Part shown: positions 1-8,140 of the stretch, piece by piece
How positions within the stretch are numbered: the stretch's first letter is position 1
How the letters are laid out: the number at the start of each line of letters is the position of its first letter
Assembly: GCA_002238785.1 (NCBI GenBank)
Contig: MPNA01000012.1
Span: 1-64,000, forward strand
Source of the DNA: a bacterium OM1 bin76
Lineage (GTDB): Bacteria; Actinomycetota; Acidimicrobiia; Spongiisociales; ZC4RG35
Reading direction: 5' to 3'
Length of the DNA stretch: 64,000 nt
Translations under genes and position numbers: made by a program
Notes under the pieces: generated by a model
Database searches by the model: none
Told to the model about the DNA's origin: nothing
What the model saw: only the letters and a program-made list of their open reading frames with translations

Positions 1-318
1 GTGGAACTGGGCATCCGCGATTTGAAACATCACACCGGACTGGCTCACTGCCCATCAGGGCGGTTCTTCGCCAACGCCGCCTGGATGGCCGCCGCGGTGA
101 TCGCCCACAACCTGTACCGGTGGATCAACCACCACAGCGGCGCACCCAGCGAACGGCTCACCAACGGCAACACCGTCCGCAACCGCCTCTTTCGCCTCCC
201 CGGAAGAATCGTCAACCACGCAGGACAACTGATACTGCGGCTACCCACCAACTGGCCATGGGCACCCGCCTACCGGACCACCCTCCAAAACATCCGCTCC
301 CTGCCCCAACTCTGCTGA
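1..318 (+). CDS. IS1380-type transposase, C-terminal part (cut by window edge)
   Basis: The frame is open from base 1 and ends at TGA 316-318, so only about the last 105 residues are present. The stretch around IRDLKHHTG, then NAAWMAAAVIAHNLYRW, and the tail LPGRIVNHAGQ followed by RLPTNWPWA match what I know of the C-terminal region of IS1380-family DDE transposases. The IxxLK-type segment carries the last part of the catalytic domain. The N-terminal part would lie upstream of the window. No intact companion gene follows. Whether the element is complete cannot be judged from here. The family call rests on remembered motifs and is fairly secure; the element name is unknown. Confidence 0.75.
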   Translation: MELGIRDLKHHTGLAHCPSGRFFANAAWMAAAVIAHNLYRWINHHSGAPSERLTNGNTVRNRLFRLPGRIVNHAGQLILRLPTNWPWAPAYRTTLQNIRSLPQLC

Positions 319-541
319 CCCCCCACCAGACATCCGCCAAGACCAACACAAAGACGACCCTCCCCCAGAATTCAGCGCGTCCCCACACACCCCTTGCACG
401 GTCTGACACTCCCCCAAACCAAGCAAACACCCATCAAACCCTCACACACCCGGCACAAAACCATCCCTCACGCTCCCGAACAACCGAAAAGCCCGCGTAA
501 CCCCACCCCCGGACGGTCAAATCGGTGGATTGAGGCTAAGG

Positions 542-567
542 ACCCTCCACGCCGACTGCTGGAGGGT
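542..567. repeat. Inverted repeat between the IS tail and the ATPase gene
   Basis: ACCCTCCA (542-549) and TGGAGGGT (560-567) form an 8-bp stem with a 10-nt loop. Just before it, 523-540 reads GGTGGATTGAGGCTAAGG, a plausible right terminal sequence for an IS1380-type element. The left end is outside the window, so this cannot be tested here. The hairpin may instead terminate transcripts coming from the transposase; it has no T-run. Confidence 0.3.
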
Positions 568-594
568 TGTCACACTTGCGTCCTATTGTCTTGA

Positions 595-3024
595 TTGGCA
601 GCTACCAGGATGGGTCGAGTGCTTTACGAAGAGGTTCTGGCAGAATTGGAGAAACTGGGTGCCGGCGTCCACACATCCGAACTGGTTTTGGCCGCGCTGC
701 AAGGTGAGGACAGTGTAGAAGCGACGCTGAGGGGCGAGAGTCCCTCGATCCCCACGGAGCGGGATGTGGATGTCACCGAGCATGCTCCGAGCGTGTATCT
801 GCAGGATGTCACGGTCTCGGGATTTCGCGGGATCGGACCGGAGGCCACTCTTGAGATACCGCCCGGACCCGGACTGACGGTGGTGATCGGACGAAACGGC
901 TCCGGCAAGTCCAGTTTTGCCGAGGCCCTGGAGGTCCTGCTGACCGGCAACACCCTTCGCTGGTCCGACAAGAGAGGACCTTGGAAAGAGGGGTGGAAGA
1001 ACCTTCACCACTCAAACGCAACCCGGATCAATGCCCGCTTCCAGGTGGAGGGAAAAAGGGGCCTGACCACCGCAAAGGCCAAGTGGCCCGAAGGATCTGA
1101 CTTGGCAGGAGTACGGCGGACCGCCCAACACCATGGAGAGCGGCTCACGGATCTCGAAGGCATCGGATGGGAAGTTCCTCTTGATCTTTACCGGCCCTTG
1201 CTCTCGTATAACGAACTCGGAATGATCGGCGCAGGACCCTCAGCTCTTTTCGACACTCTCAGCGCGGTCCTGGGCCTTGATCCGCTGGTAAACGCCCGGA
1301 AACCACTTTCTGCAGTTCGGCTGAGGCGGCAGAGGTTTGACAAGCAGGTCAAGGAGGAGCGCCGAGACTTACTGGCGGCGCTCGAGGTGATCGAAGACCA
1401 GCGAGCCGAAACGGCTATGTCGGCTGTGAAGAAGAGAGCCTGGGATCTTGATGCCCTCGCCGGACTGGGAATTGAGCCGAGTCCTGAGCAGAGTTCTCTC
1501 CGAGACCTGGCTGCTCTGGAGGCCCCCGACCGGGAACAGGTGTTTCGAGTAGCAGGAGAAGTCGAAGCCTCCTACCGGGAACTGTCCGGCCTGGCCGGCA
1601 CCGAGGTTGAGCAGGCCCAACGGTTGGCCCAGTTGCTCATCCGGGCATTGGACCATCACCGCCGGCATGGCGATGAGTCATGTCCCGTCTGCGGAGTGGG
1701 GACGCTTGACTCGGATTGGCACATCGCCACCGTGGGACAAATCGACCGATTGCAAAAGGCGGCAGGCCGTTACCAACGGGCGAAGAGACGATTCCAGGCA
1801 GCGATGCACGAAGCCATGCAGTTGGTGACTGTTCCTTCCATTCCCATGCCCACAGGTATGGACACCTCCGCCCTCCGTGAGGTCTGGGCACGATGGGCCG
1901 CTCTGCCTGCCGACCCTGCCGACCCTGCCGAGATTCCCGAACATCTGGTGACGGTCCACGAGGAGTTGGCGAAGCAGGCGGCCCAGGCATCCGGCCGGGC
2001 AGCTGCTTTGTATTCGGAGCGGGAGGAGAGGTGGAAGGAAATATCCCCCACCTTGATGGCGTGGGTGGCCAAGGCCAGGCTGGCGGTTGATTCAAGGGAT
2101 CAAGTGAAACGGGTCAAGGATGCCGAGGACGCCCTCAAACAGGTGACCGAATCCCTTCGTAATGCTCGCTGGGAGCCCGTAGAAGCGGAAGCTCTCAGAC
2201 TGTGGAGACGTCTGCGGATGCAAAGCAACGTGGATCTCCGCTCCGTGGAACTCACCGGTTCCGGTACCAGGCGCAGGGTGGAACTCACTGTGGATGTCGA
2301 CGGTGCCGAGGCCTCCGCCCTGGCGGTTGCCAGCCAGGGAGAGTTGAGCTGTCTCGCCTTGTCACTGTTCTTTCCCCGGGCCATGCTGGACGACAGCCCC
2401 TTCCGCTTCCTGGTGATAGATGACCCTGTGCAAGCCATGGATCCCGCCCGGGTGGACGGATTGGCGAGGGTATTCGCCGCCATAGCGAGGAACCGGCAAC
2501 TGGTGGTGTTCACCCATGACGATCGCCTGCCCGAATCGCTTCGCCGCATGAGAATCGAGCACACCTGCAAGAAGGTGACTCGCCGTCGCGGATCCATAGT
2601 GGAGGTTTCGGACAGCCACGATCCCGTCACGCAGTATTTCAGGGATGCCTGGGCGGTGAACCAAGACAGGCACTTGCAACATCAGATTGCCAAGCGGGTC
2701 ATTCCCGGCTTCTGCCGCGAGGGTTTGGAAGCCGCCTGCGTGGAGGTTGTCCGCAGGCGTCGGCTAGGTCGGGGTGAATCACATACCGAGGTTGAACAAG
2801 CCTTGGAGGCGGCCAAGCGATTAACTCAGAAGGCGGCCTTGGCGCTGTTCGACGATGTGAGCAAGGGAGGGGATGTGTCACATCGGATCAGGCTCAAATG
2901 GGGGGGCAACTTCAACGACGCCTTCTGGGATGCCAGTGCGGGGACTCACCGGGGGTATGGAGGCAGCCTTCAGCAACTCATCTCCGATTGCCAAGCATTG
3001 GCGGCGCGGCTTCGTTCCCTATGA
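595..3024 (+). CDS. SMC/Rad50-like AAA ATPase with zinc-hook CxxC, possible defence protein
   Basis: The protein is 809 aa from TTG 595; ATG 610 (804 aa) is an equally good start, as neither has a strong ribosome binding site. It has Walker A GRNGSGKSS (about residues 99-107), a long helical middle with a CPVC hook (about 362-365), a signature-like ASQGELS, Walker B FLVIDDP (about 604) and an H-loop FTHDD (about 638). This is the order of Rad50/SMC and RloC-like ATPases. The last 150 residues form a helical extra domain rich in Arg that I cannot name. It overlaps the next gene by ATGA, so the two are probably translationally coupled. Base use is less GC-rich than the core genes and an IS remnant lies upstream, suggesting transfer. 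A role in phage or plasmid defence is inferred from architecture only; a DNA-repair role is the main alternative. Confidence 0.8.
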   Translation: MAATRMGRVLYEEVLAELEKLGAGVHTSELVLAALQGEDSVEATLRGESPSIPTERDVDVTEHAPSVYLQDVTVSGFRGIGPEATLEIPPGPGLTVVIGRNGSGKSSFAEALEVLLTGNTLRWSDKRGPWKEGWKNLHHSNATRINARFQVEGKRGLTTAKAKWPEGSDLAGVRRTAQHHGERLTDLEGIGWEVPLDLYRPLLSYNELGMIGAGPSALFDTLSAVLGLDPLVNARKPLSAVRLRRQRFDKQVKEERRDLLAALEVIEDQRAETAMSAVKKRAWDLDALAGLGIEPSPEQSSLRDLAALEAPDREQVFRVAGEVEASYRELSGLAGTEVEQAQRLAQLLIRALDHHRRHGDESCPVCGVGTLDSDWHIATVGQIDRLQKAAGRYQRAKRRFQAAMHEAMQLVTVPSIPMPTGMDTSALREVWARWAALPADPADPAEIPEHLVTVHEELAKQAAQASGRAAALYSEREERWKEISPTLMAWVAKARLAVDSRDQVKRVKDAEDALKQVTESLRNARWEPVEAEALRLWRRLRMQSNVDLRSVELTGSGTRRRVELTVDVDGAEASALAVASQGELSCLALSLFFPRAMLDDSPFRFLVIDDPVQAMDPARVDGLARVFAAIARNRQLVVFTHDDRLPESLRRMRIEHTCKKVTRRRGSIVEVSDSHDPVTQYFRDAWAVNQDRHLQHQIAKRVIPGFCREGLEAACVEVVRRRRLGRGESHTEVEQALEAAKRLTQKAALALFDDVSKGGDVSHRIRLKWGGNFNDAFWDASAGTHRGYGGSLQQLISDCQALAARLRSL

Positions 3025-3380
3025 GCCACGACCTACTTGACCGCGCCCGTGAACTCATCACTGCACGGGAAGGCCTAAGCGGTGTTTGGCCGAGGGCGGC
3101 AGCCTTCCTTACCCGCCAAGCTTTGGAGGAGGCACTTGCCGACCTATGGAGATTCACCCATCCGGGTATGGAAGGAGCCAGTTGGTCGACTCAACTGGCA
3201 TGCCTTCACGAGGTGCTGTCCGATCCTCCGCTGGTCTCGGACGTCCGGTCAGCGTGGGCGTCCCTCAGCCGCGCATGCCACTATCACCACTACGAGTTGG
3301 ATCCCACCTACGCAGAACTGGAACGATGGATGGGCCAAACCGAGAGGCTCATTACTGCGACCCGAGGTATGGCAGGCTAG
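3021..3380 (+). CDS. Small helical protein, HEPN-like, partner of the upstream ATPase
   Basis: The protein is 119 aa. Its ATG overlaps the stop of the ATPase gene (ATGA, 3021-3024). The sequence is almost all predicted helix, with a LTRQALEEALADLW segment and a later SLSRACHYHH segment. R84 and H89 give an R-x4-H spacing, which is the catalytic pattern of HEPN ribonucleases. The pattern is short and could occur by chance. The C-terminal domain of the ATPase has a similar helix (FCREGLEAACVEVVR), so the two may share a fold. Fixed overlap with an SMC-like ATPase suggests a sensor/effector pair. Function is not established; HEPN membership is an inference from motif and helix content. Confidence 0.6.
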   Translation: MSHDLLDRARELITAREGLSGVWPRAAAFLTRQALEEALADLWRFTHPGMEGASWSTQLACLHEVLSDPPLVSDVRSAWASLSRACHYHHYELDPTYAELERWMGQTERLITATRGMAG

Positions 3381-3445
3381 GACAGCTTCCAGCGGAGGCC
3401 GGTCACAGGCCGGACACGCCCTTTTCGGCTAGGATCCAGTCTTGT

Positions 3446-3751
3446 ATGAGCCGTATAGCAGTGGTCGCCAAACTGGTAGCCGCCGAAGGAAAGCGAGAGG
3501 AACTCCAAGCTCGCCTGACAGAGCACTTTCAGCGGGTGCAGGACGAGCCGGGGACGCTGGTGTTCTCCTGGCAGGTCGACTTCCGTGATCCCGACGCCTT
3601 CTGGGCCTATGAGGTGTATGCCAACCGGGAGGCGCTGGCGGCCCATGCTGAGTGGGCGGCGGCAGCGGTGGAGGAGATGGCCGGACTTCTGGCGTCACCA
3701 CCGGAGGTTTCTTTCTGCAGGCCGATGATGGCCAAGGGTCTTCCCGAGTGA
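3446..3751 (+). CDS. Antibiotic biosynthesis monooxygenase (ABM) family protein
   Basis: The protein is 101 aa from ATG 3446. Residues 1-80 give the ferredoxin-like ABM pattern: VVAKLVAAEGKREEL, then a DEPGTLVFSWQVD strand and an FWAYEVYANREALAAH helix. The family consists of small dimeric cofactor-free monooxygenases or heme-degrading enzymes. The substrate cannot be read from the sequence. It stands alone, 65 nt after the defence-like pair, and is followed by a 430-nt gene-free stretch. Confidence 0.8.
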   Translation: MSRIAVVAKLVAAEGKREELQARLTEHFQRVQDEPGTLVFSWQVDFRDPDAFWAYEVYANREALAAHAEWAAAAVEEMAGLLASPPEVSFCRPMMAKGLPE

Positions 3752-3800
3752 CCTGACCGTCGCCCGTCTTGAGATCGGGAAAAACGGGAGGGTTCGAGGA

Positions 3801-3830
3801 TTGACTTTTGTCACACCGGTGATGCACAAT
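3801..3830 (+). promoter_or_regulatory. Possible sigma-70-type promoter upstream of the L,D-transpeptidase
   Basis: TTGACT (3801-3806) and CACAAT (3825-3830) are separated by 18 nt, and a TG precedes the second hexamer. No convincing coding region starts within the next 350 nt, so a transcript from here would carry a long untranslated leader toward the gene at 4183. Confidence 0.35.
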
Positions 3831-4014
3831 GGCAGGAGCCAAACACCGAGACGGTCCGTTCCGACGTCGTCCGGACCGCATTGAGGGATCAGACATTCTT
3901 ACCGGACAAGCCCCACCCCGGGCTGGGTGGAGCTTGTTGACCGACGGATCGGTGGAGGTGGGGGAGGGCCCGCAAGGGAGGGATTTCGCGGTAACGTGGC
4001 GGAACCGCCTGCTC

Positions 4015-4128
4015 TGACCCCTGGCATGAGGGTAGGGGGGTGACGACTGGCTCTCACCCGCGAGAAATCAGGGGTCGGCGCCTGCCAACCCCGATAGGAA
4101 AACCGGGCCGTCATCGGAAGCTTGTTCG
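4015..4128 (+). ncRNA. Candidate structured leader RNA upstream of L,D-transpeptidase
   Basis: This is part of a 430-nt gene-free stretch (3752-4182). GACCCCTG (4016-4023) can pair with CAGGGGTC (about 4069-4076), enclosing a GGGTGA/TCACCC hairpin. The same GGGGT can pair instead with AACCCC (about 4087-4092), so two folds compete, as in a switch. A GGCGGAACCGCC hairpin lies just upstream (about 3998-4009). The order of elements loosely recalls c-di-AMP (ydaO-type) riboswitches, which precede cell-wall enzymes in actinobacteria, but the conserved CAGCUAAC core is not clearly present. The class is unproven. A leaderless -10 close to the gene start argues that not all transcripts contain it. 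Confidence 0.25.
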
Positions 4129-4168
4129 GGTTCCGAAAAACACCCCGCGATTTTCACACCTTTTTACT

Positions 4169-4174
4169 TATACT
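4169..4174 (+). promoter_or_regulatory. -10 element of a leaderless L,D-transpeptidase transcript
   Basis: TATACT ends 8 nt before ATG 4183, which has no Shine-Dalgarno sequence, so the message would begin at or within 1-2 nt of the start codon. No clear -35 is visible. Confidence 0.5.
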
Positions 4175-4182
4175 GCTTGAGA

Positions 4183-4959
4183 ATGTTCAATCGGACCTGG
4201 AGAAAAGCGGCCTTGGCGTTGGTGGCGTCACTGGCATTGGGCATGGCGTCGTCGCCCGCTTTGGCGCTTGATGACCAGTTTTATGGTGCTCCGGACGACT
4301 ATCGGGTTGACCTCAATCTGGTCCGGATCCAGAGTCTTCTGGCCGACAAGGGCTTTTACCGGGGACCGGTGGACGGGTTCCACAGGGAGCAGTTGGGTCA
4401 TGCCATCATGGCCTTTCACAAAGCTGCTGATCTGGATCGCAGTCCCACCTGGATGTCCGGTGACATGGAGGTCCTGTCAGCCTGGGAACCTCAGGTCCCG
4501 GATTTGCCGGATGATCCCAATCGGATTGAGGTCGATCTCGGCAGGCAGGTGTTGCACCTCGTCGATGAGGGAGAGGTGGTGGCCACCCTGCCCATATCCA
4601 GTGGGAACGGAGCAAGATACATCAGTTCTATCCCCGGGTACGGGTGGGCCACGGCTTTCACCCCTCGGGGTAGTTTTCGCGTCCAGGCACACATACCCGG
4701 ATGGCGTTACGCACCTCTCGGCGCCCTGTATCGGCCCTGGTATTTCAAGGGAGGGTTCGCCATCCATGGCTCGACCAGCGTTCCTGCCTACCCTGCTTCC
4801 CATGGGTGCATCAGGGTGACCCTCGATGACGCCGACTGGCTATCCGAGCGCCTCTCCATCGGATTCCGGATCAACGTGAGAGCCACCATTCCCCGAAGTG
4901 ACCCTGCTCCTTTGCCGATCACCCGGCCCTTCACCGACCCTCCGGGAATGTATTCCTGA
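4183..4959 (+). CDS. L,D-transpeptidase (YkuD) with peptidoglycan-binding domain, secreted
   Basis: The protein is 258 aa and makes 3-3 peptidoglycan cross-links or attaches proteins to the wall outside the membrane. A signal peptide (FNRTWRKAALALVASLALG) ends near SSPALA. Residues about 45-85 form a PG_binding_1 repeat (IQSLLADKGFYRGPVDG). The YkuD domain follows, with the catalytic motif HGST and then SHGCIRV, which supplies the nucleophilic Cys. A Pro-rich tail ends the protein. ATG 4183 was chosen over TTG 4177 because of the -10 at 4169-4174. It is monocistronic, with a possible RNA leader upstream. Family assignment is firm; the cross-link made in vivo is not shown. Confidence 0.92.
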   Translation: MFNRTWRKAALALVASLALGMASSPALALDDQFYGAPDDYRVDLNLVRIQSLLADKGFYRGPVDGFHREQLGHAIMAFHKAADLDRSPTWMSGDMEVLSAWEPQVPDLPDDPNRIEVDLGRQVLHLVDEGEVVATLPISSGNGARYISSIPGYGWATAFTPRGSFRVQAHIPGWRYAPLGALYRPWYFKGGFAIHGSTSVPAYPASHGCIRVTLDDADWLSERLSIGFRINVRATIPRSDPAPLPITRPFTDPPGMYS

Positions 4960-5113
4960 AATAACGGAACATACCCGCCACGTACCCCACCGAGATGTTC
5001 ACACCTCGGTCCCATCGTCTTCGGACCGGGACTCGACGATGCCTTACCGGCTCCACCGAGCGGTCCCGGGCCCCTAGGCCCCGTCTTCGATCAACCCGCA
5101 ACCATCTGTGTGT

Positions 5114-5527
5114 TCATGCGGCCGACCAGGCCCGGATCGACTCGACACGGACCGCGATGACCGGTCCCTGCGGAGGCCGGCGGACATAGGGCTGGTATTT
5201 GCGGGTGAGAAGAGCGATCCCTTCCCGAAACCGGGGACCCGAATCGATCACGCGGGCGGTTCCGTCGATCCTTATCCACCACAGGCGGGTCCAGTCGTCG
5301 TCGTAGTGGTCCACCAGCACCGCCACGCCGGGGTTGATCTCGATGTTGCGAAGCCGCTTGAGGCGGTGGGTGGTCTTGGGTTTGTGATCGACGGCCGTGT
5401 AGAGGCAGCCATCGGTGTAGGCGAACACGATCGGAACCAGGTGGGGTCGGCCCTGTCCGTCAACGGTTCCCAGCGTGGCCGATCTGGCCTGCTCAAGCAG
5501 TCGGGTGATGTCTTGAGGGTCGATCAG
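5114..5527 (-). CDS. PPOX-class F420-dependent enzyme (Rv0121-like), probable CTG start
   Basis: The split-barrel flavin/F420 domain covers the whole protein: TLGTVDGQGRPHLVPIVF, then the signature AVDHKPK, DHYDDDWTRLWW, and a GPVIAVRV end. These match TIGR03668-type F420-dependent oxidoreductases, small dimeric reductases whose substrate is unknown. The only usual start in frame, GTG at 5428, would delete the first barrel strand. Upstream of it the frame stays open to a TAG stop and contains AAGGAGG (5537-5531) followed by CTG at 5527-5525, giving 137 aa, the normal family length. Initiation at CTG, or an assembly error at that base, is inferred. Confidence 0.8.
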   Translation of the reverse strand: MIDPQDITRLLEQARSATLGTVDGQGRPHLVPIVFAYTDGCLYTAVDHKPKTTHRLKRLRNIEINPGVAVLVDHYDDDWTRLWWIRIDGTARVIDSGPRFREGIALLTRKYQPYVRRPPQGPVIAVRVESIRAWSAA

Positions 5528-5624
5528 ATGCCTCCTTGTGGGCCCCGCCGGGCTGTTGTCCCGCCGCTACCCGCCAATTGTGCCCTGCCGCAAAGGCCGC
5601 AGACCGCCCGGACCGCCAACTGTC

Positions 5625-5652
5625 TTGTTTCTTCCCGGCCCTCACCTACAAT
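5625..5652 (+). promoter_or_regulatory. Possible promoter of the acyl-CoA dehydrogenase at 5739
   Basis: TTGTTT (5625-5630) and TACAAT (5647-5652) are separated by 16 nt. A transcript would have a leader of about 80 nt ending in the AAAGGAGAGG ribosome binding site. Confidence 0.35.
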
Positions 5653-5738
5653 CATCCGACAAGTCCGAGGCGAGCCCAACAGGGCCGTCCGACCGTCACT
5701 GAACTTGTAGAGCACGTCAGCAGAAAGGAGAGGCAAGG

Positions 5739-6860
5739 GTGGACTTTGCACTGGCCGCCGCCGATGATCCCCGGCGTCTGCGGGTCCGGGACTGGCTCTC
5801 CGAGCACCCTGACCCCAGCGCCGAGCAACTGGCCCGGGCGGGTTATGTGAAGCCCCGCTTCCCGGTGCCGTACGGCAAGGGCGCCGATGTCCTCGAAGAA
5901 CTGATCATCGACGAGGAACTGGCCGCGGCGGGAGTGGACCGCCCGGACAATGCAATTGCCCTGGGTTGGGCGGCGCCGACTCTCCTCAACTTCGGTAACG
6001 CCGCCCAGCAGGAGCGCCACCTGTGGCCCATCCTCACCGGCCAAGAGCAGTGGTGCCAGTTGTTCTCCGAGCCCAACTCCGGTTCCGACCTGGCTTCGCT
6101 GCAAACCCGTGCCGAAAGGGATGGAGACGAATGGGTGGTCAACGGCCAGAAGATCTGGACCAGCGGGGCGGAGCACTCCGAATACGGGATGTTGCTGGCC
6201 CGCACCGACCCCGACGCTGCGAAGCACCGGGGGATAACCTGGTTCATCTGCCCGATGGACCGGCCCGGGATCGAGATACGACCGATAATCGAGATGACCG
6301 GCAACCGGCATTTCAATGAGGTGTTCTTCACGGATCTGCGCATCCCGGCCGAGAACGTGGTGGGAGAACTGCACGGCGGCTGGACAGCGGCCAAGTTCAC
6401 CCTGGCCAATGAGCGGGTGGCCCTGTCGGGAGGAGGGGCGATCTGGGGCATGGGACCCAGCGTCCACGATCTGGTCAGCCGGGCCCGCGCCGGGGGAGTC
6501 AGCAAGAAGGCCCACCGCCAGGAACTGGCCCGGCTCTACACCGAGGACAGGATCATTCACCTGATCGGCCTGCGGATTCTCACCGATCTGGTGGCCGGGA
6601 GGCAACCGGGCGCCATCGCCGAGGTGAAGAAACTGATGGCCGACCGGGCGGGGCAGCGAATCATGAACCTGGCCAAGGACCTGGCCGGACCCGACGGGAT
6701 GCGGACCGACCGGGGGCCATTCGGGGAGGAGACCGACGTGTGGAATTGGGGCTTTCTGTTCTCACCGGCCCTCACCATCGGAGGGGGGACTTCGCAGATC
6801 CTTCTCAACGTGATAGCCGAGCGGATGTTGGGGCTTCCCCGGGAGCCGCTCCTCAGGTAG
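5739..6860 (+). CDS. Acyl-CoA dehydrogenase
   Basis: The protein is 373 aa, starting at GTG 5739 behind AAAGGAGAGG. It carries the acyl-CoA dehydrogenase fold: an N-terminal helical domain, the middle beta domain with WCQLFSEPNSGSDLAS and WTSGAEHSEYGMLLART, and the C-terminal helical domain ending GGGTSQILLNVIAERMLGL. The first two motifs contact FAD and substrate. The position that holds the catalytic Glu in medium-chain enzymes (YEGTSQ) is Gly here, so the base probably lies elsewhere in the fold. It catalyses alpha,beta-desaturation of an acyl-CoA of unknown chain. It stands alone, followed after 34 nt by acetate kinase. Confidence 0.88.
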   Translation: MDFALAAADDPRRLRVRDWLSEHPDPSAEQLARAGYVKPRFPVPYGKGADVLEELIIDEELAAAGVDRPDNAIALGWAAPTLLNFGNAAQQERHLWPILTGQEQWCQLFSEPNSGSDLASLQTRAERDGDEWVVNGQKIWTSGAEHSEYGMLLARTDPDAAKHRGITWFICPMDRPGIEIRPIIEMTGNRHFNEVFFTDLRIPAENVVGELHGGWTAAKFTLANERVALSGGGAIWGMGPSVHDLVSRARAGGVSKKAHRQELARLYTEDRIIHLIGLRILTDLVAGRQPGAIAEVKKLMADRAGQRIMNLAKDLAGPDGMRTDRGPFGEETDVWNWGFLFSPALTIGGGTSQILLNVIAERMLGLPREPLLR

Positions 6861-6894
6861 AGAGCCGGGCCGGGACGCCGTAGGGTTGGGGCCG

Positions 6895-8088
6895 ATGCGC
6901 ATCCTGGTAGTCAACTGCGGCAGTTCCTCCATCAAGTACAAGCTGTACGGCGTGCAGATGGGAGAGCCACTGGCCGCAGGAATGATCGAGGGCCTCGGAA
7001 CCGCGGAGGCCCGCCATGTCCTTGAGACCGGGCGGTTCCGCAAAGAGATCGTCATGCCGGTTCCCGACTACCGCCGTGGGGTGGCGCAGGTGGTCGAAGC
7101 GCTGACGGAGTGGGGGTCGCCCCGGTTGGTGGGTGACCCCGAGGAGATCGTGGGGGTTGGTCATCGAGTGGTGCACGGCGGCGAGCAATTCAACGAGTCG
7201 GTGGTGATCGACTCGTCGGTTGTCGAGACCATCAGGGCCCTCGACTCCCTGGCGCCCCTGCACAATCCGGCGAACCGGGCGGGAATCGAGGCGATCGCCG
7301 AACTCTTGCCGCACAGCACCGGGGTGGCGGTCTTCGACACCGCCTTCTTCGGCACCCTCCCGCCCCACTCCTATCGATACGCGGTGCCCGCCCGGTGGTG
7401 GCGGGAACACGGAGTACGGCGCTATGGGTTTCACGGAATCAGCCACAGATACTTGGTGGAGCGGGCGGCCCTGCTCTGGGACAAGCCGGAACCCAACCTG
7501 GTCTCCTTCCACCTGGGGAACGGCGCCTCGGCGTGTGCGGTCCGCCGGGGGAGGGCGGTGGACACTTCGATGGGAATGACTCCCCTGGAGGGTCTGGTGA
7601 TGGGCACCCGTAGCGGCGACATCGACCCGGCCGTGGTATTCCATCTGATGGAGGCCGGGCTGTCGGTTGCCGAGATCCGCCGGGGCCTGGAGCGGCAGGG
7701 GGGTCTACGGGGCTTGAGCGGGATATCGGCCGACTTTCGACGCCTGGCGGAAGCGGCGGACGCGGGGCAGGCCTCCGCAGCCCTGGCGTTGCAGGTGTTC
7801 GCCCACCGGGTCCGCCGGTATTTGGGGGCCTTTCTGACCCAGGTGGGCAGATGTGACGGAGTGGTGTTTTCGGGGGGCATCGGGGAGAACAGCGTCCGAG
7901 CGCGCCGGATGGCGCTGGGTGGCCTGGAAACCATGGGTCTGGTCCTGGATGCCTCAAGGAACCACGGGAGGGGAGAGAGGCGAATCTCCACCGACGACAG
8001 CCCGATCTCCATCTGGGTGATCCCCACCGACGAAGAGTCACTGATAGCTCGCGACACCGCCCGATTGGTGACGGCTGAACAAGATTGA
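6895..8088 (+). CDS. ackA: Acetate kinase
   Basis: The protein is 397 aa, normal for the family; ATG 6895 is preferred to TTG 6886 because the conserved N-terminus is RILVVNCGSSSIKYKL. Motifs visible are VGHRVVHGG, the active-site GFHGISHRY, the phosphate-binding HLGNGASACAV and GGIGENS near the C-terminus. It interconverts acetate and acetyl phosphate with ATP in the cytoplasm. No phosphotransacetylase gene is next to it, which is the usual partner. It may share a transcript with the acyl-CoA dehydrogenase upstream. Confidence 0.93.
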   Translation: MRILVVNCGSSSIKYKLYGVQMGEPLAAGMIEGLGTAEARHVLETGRFRKEIVMPVPDYRRGVAQVVEALTEWGSPRLVGDPEEIVGVGHRVVHGGEQFNESVVIDSSVVETIRALDSLAPLHNPANRAGIEAIAELLPHSTGVAVFDTAFFGTLPPHSYRYAVPARWWREHGVRRYGFHGISHRYLVERAALLWDKPEPNLVSFHLGNGASACAVRRGRAVDTSMGMTPLEGLVMGTRSGDIDPAVVFHLMEAGLSVAEIRRGLERQGGLRGLSGISADFRRLAEAADAGQASAALALQVFAHRVRRYLGAFLTQVGRCDGVVFSGGIGENSVRARRMALGGLETMGLVLDASRNHGRGERRISTDDSPISIWVIPTDEESLIARDTARLVTAEQD

Positions 8089-8140
8089 CTCTTGCCGACT
8101 CGAGCAGTCGAGAGCGGACATCGAGTACGATCGGCGGGGC

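Noticed and set aside
3829-4017. 62-codon frame in the gap before the L,D-transpeptidase
   Set aside because: Its ATG overlaps the -10 hexamer of the candidate promoter, and composition is not protein-like.
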